Assembly (NCBI GenBank): GCA_021234155.1
Contig: JAJEKV010000054.1
Coordinates: 8,888,655-8,952,654, forward strand
Direction of reading: 5' to 3'
Source: Isoetes taiwanensis
Lineage: Eukaryota; Streptophyta; Lycopodiopsida; Isoetales; Isoetaceae
DNA: 64,000 nt
A model generated the notes under the pieces. It searched no databases. It was not told the origin of the DNA and saw only the letters and a list, made by a program, of their open reading frames with translations. Positions 11,551 to 20,554 of the stretch are shown one piece after another; position 1 is the first letter of the stretch, and each line of letters opens with the position of its first letter. Position numbers and translations under genes: made by a program.

Positions 11551-13297
11551 GACACAACGGGAACACAAAAATTGAAAGAGCCAAACGACACCAAGGGAAG
11601 CCAAGCCTAAGTTGAACACCCATCCACAAAACAGGCACAATCTATAGCCAATACCAAGGATACAAAAGCCGTGCCAAAAATTCCAATGGTCGCAAGAACC
11701 AACTAGACGAGAAATGAACAACCTATGGGAAGCTTGGTAAAGAATGTGGAGATCAGACAGAGGATGGTCAAACAATAAGACTAAGACACTAAACAACATT
11801 CTCAAGAAGGTGCTAATGTACCTAAATTGATCCAAGGAACTTATAAATGTCGCGTGCAAAGGACAAGGGTCTCCAGGTGCCTAAACCAGATAGAAGAAGT
11901 GATAAGAAGGAAACTTGCATAAAACTAAAGAAATCTACCAAGTATAGAGCAGGACAGAGTGAGGTGGGACGAATATGACTCAAGGCAATAGAAACCGCTC
12001 TCGGAATTGAAGGGCGAGAGGAACAGATCGAGCGATCGAACAAATTATAACTGAGAATGCCACGAGAAAACCACAAGGGCTAGAGGAACCGATCAGGCAT
12101 TGGGTAATGGACAAACTACAACTAAGAATATCATGAGATAAGAACACTAAGAGCAATGGAAAGAAATCAATGAGTCAAAGTTTGAAGGGGCACATGGCTG
12201 GGTGGTCGTAACAATGACAAGGAACAAGCCACATAAAGGAATACAACATAAAATATGCAACTAAAACTCACAAACATCAATCTAGGAACTTCAACAGATC
12301 AAGCCATAATACATGCGAATGCAAACTGAGATATGGCCCTGGCAAAGCTATGTAAACATGGGCAAGGGCAAATGGTTTTCCAAAATACCACCAAGGTAAA
12401 ACCTCTGCAAAATCACCAAATATTAGCGACCACCACAAATGGTACCAATAGACCAACGATGGAGCAAAAACGACTACCTAATGCAAGCAAAGCTTATTGA
12501 AAAAGATTAATGTGGTAGGAAAGAGAGATATAATGGCCCACTACCATGCCGGGGAAACAATAAAGATACGGGATTCGAAAGCTTAGATAAAAAGCCATAT
12601 GGCACACTAACACGAATCACCTACTGATAATGAAATGTAACTAAGGAAAAGTTCAGGAGGAGAGAAAATGTAGAATATTTTATTGGGGATGGTGGACAAA
12701 GTTTATATACAAAGGTCGACGCAGAACACAAACTACATGGAAACTGACAAAAAATCAACCTAATAAGTTATACCTATAGAACCAGACCAAGACAATTGAT
12801 GCCAAACATATGTAGGGTGCAGCATGGTCAAACAAAGAAGGGTGCATCCATGAAACTGCAATCAGATTTCGTAAATATGACTAACCGTGGTAGAAACACC
12901 AAAGTGATGTGATGGATCCAAATAAAAACATGCCGTCTGAAACCATGAAGCCACATGATCTGCCGTAAGAAACCACCACAAAAAGAAGTCAGTCCATCGT
13001 CGAACTGTGTAGTTGCCAAGTTGGAACTGTTTCCAATCCTTGTCGACTCGACTAATGCCTGGAAAATAAGCCTGCAAGTTTCAATGGGTTTCTAGAGTAA
13101 CGGGTTCAAGGCGCCACTATAAAAAGAAAAAAGAAATAGGAAACAATGCAATAATGAGGTAGCCAATAAAATGAGCCATGTTGTAACTGCGGATAGTGCA
13201 AGCATAAGGACTACCAAAAGGAATACCAACGTACAAGAACGTGAAAAACCAAGAAAAAAGGAATACAAGCAAATAAGAAACCTTGTTTAATAACTTA

Positions 13298-13660
13298 TGC
13301 ACCAAGGACCCTTTGTTATAATGTTTATAATACGAGGTTTAATGTTCGTAACATAAGGGGGGCACAAACGACCTATGCATGGCGTTAAAGAACAAGAGAA
13401 AGATGAGGCAAGAACTAGACTGACCAAATTCAACAAAAATATAATCATGCACAAGGACCGACCTATGCATAAGGACCTTTTGTGATTAATGTTTAATAAA
13501 TTATGCACAAGGATCCTTTGTTATAATGTTTATAACACGAGGTTTAATGTTTATAACATCAAGGTTGCACAAACGACCTATGCATGCATCAAATAACAAA
13601 GGAAAGATGAGGCGAGAACTAGACTGGCCAAATTCAACACATAAATTATTCTAACTACAC
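13298..13660. repeat. 206-bp tandem duplication
   Basis: Units begin TGCACCAAGGACCCTTTGTT (13,298) and TGCACAAGGATCCTTTGTTA (13,504) and share GTTTATAA, ACGAGGTTTAATGTT, CACAAACGACCTATGCATG and AAAGATGAGGC. Copy B keeps the first unit but has lost part of the second (around 47,818-47,850). Confidence 0.85.
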
Positions 13661-13734
13661 AAATAAGACCCCGGGCAGAGCCAAACCAAGCCCCAAGCAC
13701 AACCTATAAGGACCACCATAATACGATCTAGAAC

Positions 13735-14130
13735 AACACAAACATAAAGCACACCACAAAACCCACTACAAGCCCCCAAACCCGACCGGCACATGAAACA
13801 GAAACCAAACTATAAACAAAAACGAAACCGAGCAAGATGACAACAACAAATTAGACAAAAGAGGTCGACAAGGTCCCCACAGACCAAAGAAGACTCCTAT
13901 ACCAATCCAGACAGATTGTATCGACCCAAAAAACGGAACCTAGCTTCGCAACAACCCGGAAAACCCCTAAAAAATAATGACCTTATCTAAGCCAAGCGCA
14001 CCACAGACCCACAACAAACCCCCCAAACTGGCCGACAAATGAAAACGACACTAAGCAAGATGGCAATATAAACTGGCAGAGACGGCGGACACGGTCCCCA
14101 CAGACCAACAAGATGGCTAAGAGCAAGTCA
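13735..14130. repeat. ~250-bp degenerate direct repeat
   Basis: CACACCACAAAACCCACTAC ... GGTCCCCACAGACCAA near 13,748-13,886 recurs as CGCACCACAGACCCACAACA ... GGTCCCCACAGACCAA near 13,998-14,108, with an internal deletion in the second unit. Confidence 0.7.
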
Positions 14131-14788
14131 CACAACCTAAACCCCCAAAAAACACCATAGCATATCGAAAAACAATCAAAAAATGGACTCACATTTTAAA
14201 TAAAAAAACCTAGCTATAGGAAATAATAAACCACAGGAGGGTCTAGTCTGTGCAAATCCGGTGGTCAACCACCCAACCTGGTGAATCCGCTATGAGGCCG
14301 CTTCAATTCTAACTGCAGAGGGCTGCCAGGGAGAGGAAACAAGGGTAAGATCCAAGCGGAAGGACGAGAAGGTAATCAAGAAAGCCAAAAAGCAACAGGC
14401 CCGGGAGCAAACCAAGATAAAGAACAGATGAATCAGAGCAGATGGCGCTTGAAACTGAGAAAAACAAACAAGAATGGCACAAAAAATCTTGAGGATCCAA
14501 TCTCATGGCCGAGGAGGTGATCAAAAAAGGCAAAAAGGCAGCATGCATGGGAGCAACCCAAGAGTCAGAAGAGAAGAATCAGAGCTGGGAATGGGGCTGG
14601 GAATGAAGAATAAACAAGAACAAGCACGAAAACTGCAGAGAGAACAAGCCAAGGAACGGGCAGCAAATTCCAGTTGGATTGCAGGGATGGGGACTGCAAG
14701 AATACCATGATCCAGAAGAATTGGTAACTTTGAGCCCAATCCATCTGAGAAAACCAGAGACTAGAACCTGAATGAAAGAATAAGCAGA

Positions 14789-14808
14789 GGAAAACTCTAG
14801 AACCAACA
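14789..14808. repeat. LINE2 target-site duplication, left
   Basis: GGAAAACTCTAGAACCAACA, matched at 15,228-15,247 with one mismatch (C/T). It adjoins the pentamer tail of LINE2. Confidence 0.9.
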
Positions 14809-15227
14809 GAAGAATAGAATAGAATAGAATAGAATAGGTTTTTAGCGTCCATGGAGACCAACTGGCCTATGGGACCCAAACAAAAAAAGAAGCGACAAAG
14901 CGTATTCATCGACAGATTAAACCCCCCAAAGGGTTTTCGAGGAAAAAACTTAGCAGATAATAAGCATCTTTGCCGAGGCAGATTATACAATTGCATAGGA
15001 CAGATTTCAAGGCAATCCCCCGTAGGACACAAAGCGAGTCCAGTGCATCCATAACCTCCTGGAGGTATGACCCCAACAAACCCACTGACGCCGTAGTCAA
15101 TAACCGATGCAACGGCTGGCCAGGCACTAGTAGTCGAACATACCTCTCTCGGATATGGGCAAATGTCGGGCAGATCTGGAGGGTATGACATTCATCTTCA
15201 ATCGCGCCCTGGTGGCAACACTGGCAA
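14809..15227 (-). mobile_element. LINE2: 419-bp 5'-truncated LINE insertion, minus strand
   Basis: Bounded by a 20-bp target-site duplication. On the minus strand it reads: C-terminal coding with the same Cys/His motif as LINE1 (CQCCHQGAIEDECHTLQICP), LLGSYLQEV, then a 3' UTR homologous to LINE1 (GGGTTTTCGAGG region and GGGTCCCATAGGCC) and an AGAAT/ATTCT tail at 14,811-14,836. Coding similarity to LINE1 is clear but diverged, so this is a separate insertion of the same family. The near-perfect duplication suggests it is younger than the surrounding repeats. Non-autonomous and inactive. Confidence 0.9.
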
Positions 15228-15247
15228 GGAAAACTTTAGAACCAACA
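15228..15247. repeat. LINE2 target-site duplication, right
   Basis: GGAAAACTTTAGAACCAACA, the partner of 14,789-14,808. It leads into AATTCAGCTCAG, which also follows a related TAGAACCAACA at 9,268; the insertion therefore landed inside an A/G-rich repeat unit. Confidence 0.9.
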
Positions 15248-16595
15248 TAATTCAGCTCAGAAGAGAACCATGGCATTATATGACATGTTCTTGCGCTTTA
15301 TCACAACATGTCTCCAATTCGGATCGTTTTACGAGATTAAATCGCCTGGCGGTGTTTGATATTTTTGTTCATTTGCATCTGCAGATGATTATTTCTATAG
15401 ATAATCATGTATGTTGGACCAGTTTTGAACTTGCATATATTTTGATGGAAAATACTGCATGGTTGGCGAACAAGTGAATTATTATGATATTGTCATATAC
15501 TGGCTTCTGAATATGATCATGGATTAATGATATGTTCACTATCATTTGCATTCAGCAGAATTTGTTCTTGACAGAATTTGTTCTTGCATGCAGGGGCATA
15601 TTGGTGACGTATTGGATGTCTTAAAGAGTACATTCTGAATGTCTAAACTATGATATATTTGGTCCAAGATGTCGTGATTGTGGAGATCAGCTTAGTGCTA
15701 CCATGCAACAAATAGAAAGCGCTGGGAGAGGAGTGCTGGTTTACTTGGATAGCAAGAAGGAAGAGACATTGGTCAAGAAGGGAGACGCATTGGGCTAAAG
15801 AAACTTCATCCTGCTAGAAGGGAGAGGCATTGGGCAAGAAGGGAGAGGCAGCATTGGGCTAAAAAAAACTCCATCCTTCTATGTGCTCATGGCATACTTG
15901 CAGATGCAGCAATGTAGTTTGATGCACATATTCAGGACTCGAGAAAACATGCAAGGGCGAAGAAAAGCTCAGCAAGGCCTTTGATAGAGAGGTCCTGCCT
16001 TGTTTTATAAATCTTTTAACCAGAGCCTTCAAATATTTCTAGATCTTGGAAGGCTTATTTTCTTGAGCTTTTTTGTTTATGTGGGCTTGCAGTGAAAAGC
16101 AAGATATGCAAAAGAAAGTAGAAGAGATCTGCTATATGCAATTTTATGCCCCGAATCATAGCATACGTAATGCGGGAAGGGGACCGAGAGGAACACTTCG
16201 TTAACGAGTCAAGCTTCATTCATGGCTTGTTTTTGCTCTTGAAAGAGCTTGAAGCAACTTTCTTGCAGGAAATTCACTAGGGTGGAAGCAAAACTTTGTT
16301 TTATGATCCTTCTTTTGTTCTTCAATCTTGAAAGAACTTGAAGCTTGAAACATATTAAAACAGGGACTGCTAGATAGTGCCTGGTTGTGGTCCTCATTCT
16401 CTGCAGGACCCTACTCCTTTGTGGAAAGAAAGCTTTAATTATCCGCCATGTTCTAGATACTTTTACTTATATAATATCCTTTTTGAGCACATAAATCTCA
16501 CATGATAATTTGATGCTGGATTATCTGCTATATGTTTTTTGCATATAGGACTATAATTTTATGGCTTTTATGGCTTTTAAAAGGACAGGTTCTTG
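15248..16595. other. Non-coding stretch, nothing recognised
   Basis: Mixed-composition DNA with short repeated phrases such as GAAGGGAGAGGCATTGGGC (around 15,780-15,860) and CTTGAAAGAGCTTGAAGC / CTTGAAAGAACTTGAAGC (about 16,238 and 16,326). No frame over ~100 codons has recognisable similarity, and I see no tRNA or rRNA. Copies A and B agree except at CAG/CTG. Between 15,317 and 15,350 copy A is the damaged one (TTTACGAGATT versus TTTCTGAGATT in copy B). Confidence 0.5.
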
Positions 16596-16599
16596 GAAG

Positions 16600-16925
16600 T
16601 AGGTCGATAACTTAACTAAAAAAAATGTCTTTTCATTAAGTTAACGAAAATAAACTTAGTTAAATTGGTGTGAATATTTTTTAGTTAAGTTAGATTTTAA
16701 GGGTTTTTGGTTAACCACTAACTGTAAAAGACAATGTCTGAACAATAAGTAATTAGGTTAAATTATTGTAACTTAACTATGTTTGGTGTGAAGAAATTTA
16801 ACTTCTTGTTACGTGCTTAATAAAAACTTAACTAATTCTAGTGCGAACACAGTCATTGTAATTAAGTTTAACTAGTTATTTTTTTTAACTTAAACCTAAC
16901 TTAACGACGAGTGCGAATAGACCCT
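16600..16925. repeat. MITE-like AT-rich stretch with TTAACTTA motifs
   Basis: About 325 bp rich in TTAACTTA/TAAGTTAA in both orientations. The left edge reads GTCGATAACTTAACTAAA; the right edge, read on the other strand, is AGGGTCTATTCGCACTCGTC followed by GTTAAGTTAGG. The edges are only partly inverted copies, so a foldback or old MITE is likely but the terminal repeats and duplication are not clean. It lies just 3' of the H1 transcription unit. Confidence 0.4.
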
Positions 16926-17542
16926 AAAGCAAGTAACCATTTGAACTTTTGTTAAACCATTAAAGTTGATAGCCATAGCAGGTTGTTAATAGCCATAGCA
17001 GGTTATAGAGCTTTTTTCAGTAAGCAAACTGCATTATTGAGACAAGCTCTATAAATTCAAAGATAAAGCTTAGGATCTCCAATGATATAATTATTCCATT
17101 TAACAAATGCAGGCAAGTGTACGTGTTGCGATGCATGACCTGCTGACTTGGTCGTGTATTAAAAATACCCACAATGCGTTTGACACTACACTTTTTCAAA
17201 CCCAAACCAGCGGGAAAAAAACCCACAACGGCCAAAACCTAAAACTTGGATCAAACAGCATCTCAAGATCGATTCAACAAAAGAGTGGTACAACAGATTT
17301 GAAGAAACTGCTCCGACGAGCAAGTAATACTATACAAGTGATATTTCTGTAAATCAGAGCAGAAGAGAACACTGTGACAAACTAATTCTAATTCTGCATC
17401 ACTGTACAATGACCAAAAAATTTGATACATTTGAGATTACAATCTGCCAAGACTCCACCTTCAATCCCAGCAGCAGCAGCATCAAACTAACTAAAGCTAA
17501 AAAACTATCAAGAACATGCTACAGAGAAGAGGATGCAACACT
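16926..17542 (-). other. 3' flank and probable 3' UTR of histone H1
   Basis: Immediately after the H1 stop (minus strand) comes non-coding DNA with CTGCTGCTGCTGGG (near 17,470) and AT-rich stretches. I cannot fix the poly(A) site. CAG/CTG triplets here are intact in both copies, which marks the left part of the undamaged island. Confidence 0.4.
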
Positions 17543-18901
17543 TCATTTGGCCCTCTTTGGCCTCTTGGAAGGAGGAGCAGAATCTGCAGGAGTTTTTTTT
17601 GCCGCAGAACCTCCAGGTTTAGCAATAACAGTTTTTACAACTTTCATGGCCACAGTCTTCACCTTAGTAACCTTCTTAGCAGGGGTTTTTTTCTTGGCAG
17701 ATTTTGCAGCAGAACCTGGAGTAGAGACAATTGGGACTAATGCAGCAGCAGCAGAGGCAGATCTGGTAGATTTAGGGGATGATTCAAGGACAGAGCTTTT
17801 GATCGAAGCAGCAGGGGTTGAGGGGGCAGGCTTCTTCTCTTCCTTGGCCGGAGTTGAAGATTTGGGGGCAGATTTCTTTGCAGATTTCTTGGCCTTTGGA
17901 GTTTTAGACTTGGCAGGAGCTTTCTTCGACTTGGGTCCAGGCTTGGAAGCTTTCTTAGGAGCCGGAGATGGAGCTGGAGGGGCAGAAACAGGGGATTTGG
18001 CCGGAGTAGGAACAGCAGGAGGAAGAGGAGCTTTTTTTACAGATTTCTTGGCCTTTTTGGCAGGGGATTTCTTGACAGATTTGGGCTTTGAAACCTTGGC
18101 CTTCTTAGCAGGAGACTTGACTACCTTCGGTTTTGCAACTTTGGCAGGCTTAGCCTTGGCTGGCTTTGCAGCAGCAGGGGCCTTGGCAACGGATTTGCTT
18201 GGTTTTGGAGCTTTGGCCGGCTTTACAGTCTTGGCTTTAGGCTTTGCAGCAGGCTTTTTCACATCAGAAGGAACCTTGAACGAAGCTTTTACCTTTGTAA
18301 GCTTTCCGGCCTTTGCCAAATTCCTTAACTGAGCCGTTAGAGTCTTCCTAAAATTTGCAGGCAGACCACTCTTGTATTTATCTTCAATATATTTAGCTAT
18401 GGCGTGATGGCTCGATCCAGTTCTTTCCTTCAGAGACGAAATCGCCTCCAGAATCATCTGTCAATATATCAAAGACATTTCAATTCAGAACCTAAAGAAG
18501 TAAAAGAAAAAAGAACAGAGGAACTAAGAAAAAGAAGAGAAAAAACCAAAGAAATCTTAGCATACCTGTAAATACGGTGGATGGGACGCCGGAGCTTTGG
18601 GGGCCTTTGGAGCCTTAGGTTTCGAAGCCTTTGGAGCAGCGGCTTTCTTTTCTTTTGGAGCTTTGGCAGCCTTTGGAGCTTTGGCTATGGCTTTCTTCCC
18701 GGCGGGCTTCTTTTTCGAAGCCTTTTTCCCCTCTTTGGAAGAATCATTCTCTGGGTTTTCCCCAGAAGGAGCGGGCAAAGCAGGGGCCGATACATCGACC
18801 ACCGGAGCTGCCATATCCGGAGCTTCAACATCCCCGACTGTCACAGTCTCCACCACATTAGTTTCTATAGCCACAGCTACAACATCACCTCCTTCAGCCA
18901 T
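17543..18901 (-). CDS. Linker histone H1 (two exons)
   Basis: Linker histone that binds the nucleosome dyad and linker DNA in the nucleus. Exon 1 is 18,901-18,566 (112 codons), the intron 18,565-18,458 (108 bp, GT-AG, phase 0) and exon 2 18,457-17,543 (304 codons plus TGA): 416 aa. The donor is CAG|GTATG, the acceptor TTGACAG|ATG. Residues 1-60 are acidic/Ala-Pro-Val-rich and 60-105 Lys-Ala-Pro-rich. The globular H1 domain spans about 106-175 (SHPPYLQ, LKERTGSS, AIAKYIE, LPANFRKTLTAQLRNLAKAGKL). Residues 176-416 form a long Lys/Pro/Ala/Ser tail with repeated PAKK, SPAKKAK and KPAK. The start ATGGC begins the domain-containing frame. The intron falls inside the globular domain, between HPPYLQ and MILEA. 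The protein is longer than typical angiosperm H1 (under 300 aa), mainly in the tail. The antisense open frame is only a shadow. The splice is inferred, but copy B keeps the same sites. Confidence 0.95.
18458..18565 (-). other. H1 intron (108 bp, GT-AG)
   Basis: It interrupts the coding sequence after HPPYLQ. Without splicing, exon 1 would end two codons later at TAA. With splicing, the globular domain reads continuously through MILEAISSLKERTG. The intron is A/T-rich with a pyrimidine-rich 3' end, as plant introns are. Confidence 0.93.
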
Positions 18902-19580
18902 AGCCGAAATCTGCCCTAATCCACTGATTCCGAGAAGCTTAATCCCGATTATGAAATACCCAAAACAGGATCGAAGCTTACTCCGGCAAAATATTTGAAG
19001 AAATGTTCAAAATCCGCACCAAATTGAACGGCGAAAAGCTCGTTGTAGAGATCAGAGAAGCAGGAAAAAAGTCCACAGATGCGTGAATCAAGCGACTGGA
19101 TATGGTGCCACCGGATCGCAGAAGGTTTGTGCAGAAAAAAGGCCTTTGTAGAAGACAAGAACATGCTGCCATTGGCCACGGCTATGGGAGGCCGGATCGA
19201 CTGCCTTGTGAAGCATGGCCCTTCTCAACCGTCCGATGGGCTGGCGTGTATGGCTCAGATCTGCCCTAGGTTTTGAGGGGCCAAGAAGATTTTGCAGCAT
19301 CTTCACTTGTCTGGTGTGCTTCTAGGGTGCATTTCTGTGGCTTGATCTTGAGTTTGATTATGTTGTTTGGTATATGAATTATAGCATCTCGTCGAGCTTG
19401 AAGTTGGCTTTCAAATGAGCCATTCTACACTTAAATCGGTGCCCCGACGATCTAGATAGCCTTCCCCAAACCCTGATCATCCTTGACTTGTTTTCAGTGT
19501 CTCCTCTCCTCATCCTACATGCATCCTTGTTCCTCTATGCATTGAATCACTTATTCTTGTGGCGGTGTTGAATCTGAGAC
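18902..19580 (-). promoter_or_regulatory. H1 5' flank / putative promoter and 5' UTR
   Basis: Upstream of the H1 ATG, copies A and B are almost identical and CAG/CTG triplets are undamaged to about 19,570. No clear TATA box or histone-promoter element was found; a GGGCAGATTTCGGCTATGG context precedes the start and could be a 5' UTR splice acceptor, which I cannot verify. The position, the preserved sequence and the absence of another gene make this the likely control region. Confidence 0.45.
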
Positions 19581-19582
19581 AA

Positions 19583-19992
19583 TGTGATGACCCTCAATGA
19601 TCTTATTAGGTTGTAGGGAGGTCACCCATAAGGTTCAGAAACCATGTTTACAATCTCCACTGAATGATGTGATTTCCATGTTCTGATATTTAGCTAATCC
19701 TATTCCTGTTGGACTGAGGCAATCTGATGAGATTCCAAAGATAATAGGAAGGACAACAAGGAATATCTAAAATCACAATGCAATTTGAGTATCTGATTGC
19801 ACACCATGATCTTATTCACGAGTAGAAAGGTCACCCATGAGGTCCAAGAAACCATATTTAGAATCTCCACTAATTATGTGATTTCAATGTTGTGACATTT
19901 AGCTAATTCTATTCCTGGTATCTGAAGAGATTCAAGAGACAATAGGATGACAAAAAGGAGTGTCTAGAATCACAATGCAATTCGAGTATCTG
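19583..19992. repeat. Two-unit ~200-bp tandem repeat
   Basis: Unit 1 is 19,583-19,795 and unit 2 is 19,796-19,992. Shared phrases are ATGATCTTATT, GGTCACCCAT(A/G)AGGT, GTGATTTC(A/C)ATGTT, ATTTAGCTAAT, AATCACAATGCAATT and GAGTATCTG. No coding sense. Copy B counterpart is about 53,832-54,225, with CTG changes. Confidence 0.8.
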
Positions 19993-20249
19993 AACTGTAG
20001 ATCCTTCGTTGCTAAAAGGTAAGTGTCTCTCAATGTATCATTTTGATGCTCATTCAAACAGACATCCCCATGAATGACCTCAGTCTATTGATATTCAATA
20101 ATCTCATTTGAAGCTTCGCATAATTAGCTTTCAAATTCTTAGATCGATATCCTCCTCTGGTGAGATATCCTTCCTCATATCTTGAAGATCTATAATGTCC
20201 CTGTCACACAAAATGATTAATTTCCCTTCAAACAGTTATCTCAGAAACA

Positions 20250-20545
20250 ACTTAAACCTCTTGGAGCCACCCTTTGGTCGACGTGGCCATGTATGTCCTG
20301 ATGTTGGGTATTTCCTTAGTCCCTTCTATCCTAGCATAGTCCAGCCGGTCTGCCCTATCAACATCATTCCTTCCAGTTATCCTAAGAGGGAAAAAACTTG
20401 TCTCATGTAGCATAATTTGATATGGGGCTGTGAATTTCACTCCCATTGCCCATACTAAGAAGGCTTTTTGCACATGCTCCAAGTCATTCTAGGTAGCAAG
20501 AGACACCACCGTGCCCCAGACTTCGGCCTCGTATAGAAGGATAGG
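20250..20545 (-). mobile_element. LINE3: fragment of LINE C-terminal region, minus strand
   Basis: Minus-strand reading gives phrases (LLYEAEVWG, VQKAFL, GVKFTAPYQIML, ETSFFPLRI) that align with LINE1 after its RT (LLSGVEV, STVPYQILL) and with plant LINE ORF2 in general. The 5' part of the fragment is missing because the LTR beginning at 20,555 interrupts it, so the LINE was there first. Confidence 0.75.
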
Positions 20546-20554
20546 CATCACCAA

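Larger units (their letters stand above)
8123..14788. repeat. A/G-rich block of degenerate repeats
   Basis: The top strand is strongly A-rich, so the bottom strand resembles the T-rich block. It contains repeats at several scales (listed separately) and no credible gene; minus-strand frames of 60-140 codons are F/L/S/C-rich artefacts. Between 8,123 and about 14,215 it differs from copy B mainly by transitions with CAG/CTG undamaged. Beyond about 14,220 the CAG/CTG damage pattern resumes. On the minus strand it reads away from the LINE2 tail, as the T-rich block does from the LINE1 tail. Confidence 0.6.

Noticed and set aside
13090-13120. TGGCGCCTTGAACCCG on the minus strand as an LTR primer-binding site
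   Set aside because: It begins TGGCGCC as some plant primer sites do, but the implied tRNA would have its GTTCAA T-loop too close to the 3' end, and no LTR end precedes it.
14565-15191. 208-codon minus-strand frame proposed as one gene
   Set aside because: A chance fusion of the LINE2 C-terminal remnant with T-rich flank, crossing the pentamer tail and the target-site duplication.
17409-18332. 307-codon plus-strand open frame over the H1 gene
   Set aside because: It is the antisense of the Lys/Ala/Pro-rich H1 tail (Phe/Leu/Gly-rich shadow). The minus strand has the conserved globular domain and clean splice sites.
18597-18998. Plus-strand frames over H1 exon 1 (and 52,827-53,519 in copy B)
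   Set aside because: Shadows of exon 1; no similarity to any family I know, and their composition mirrors the H1 basic region.
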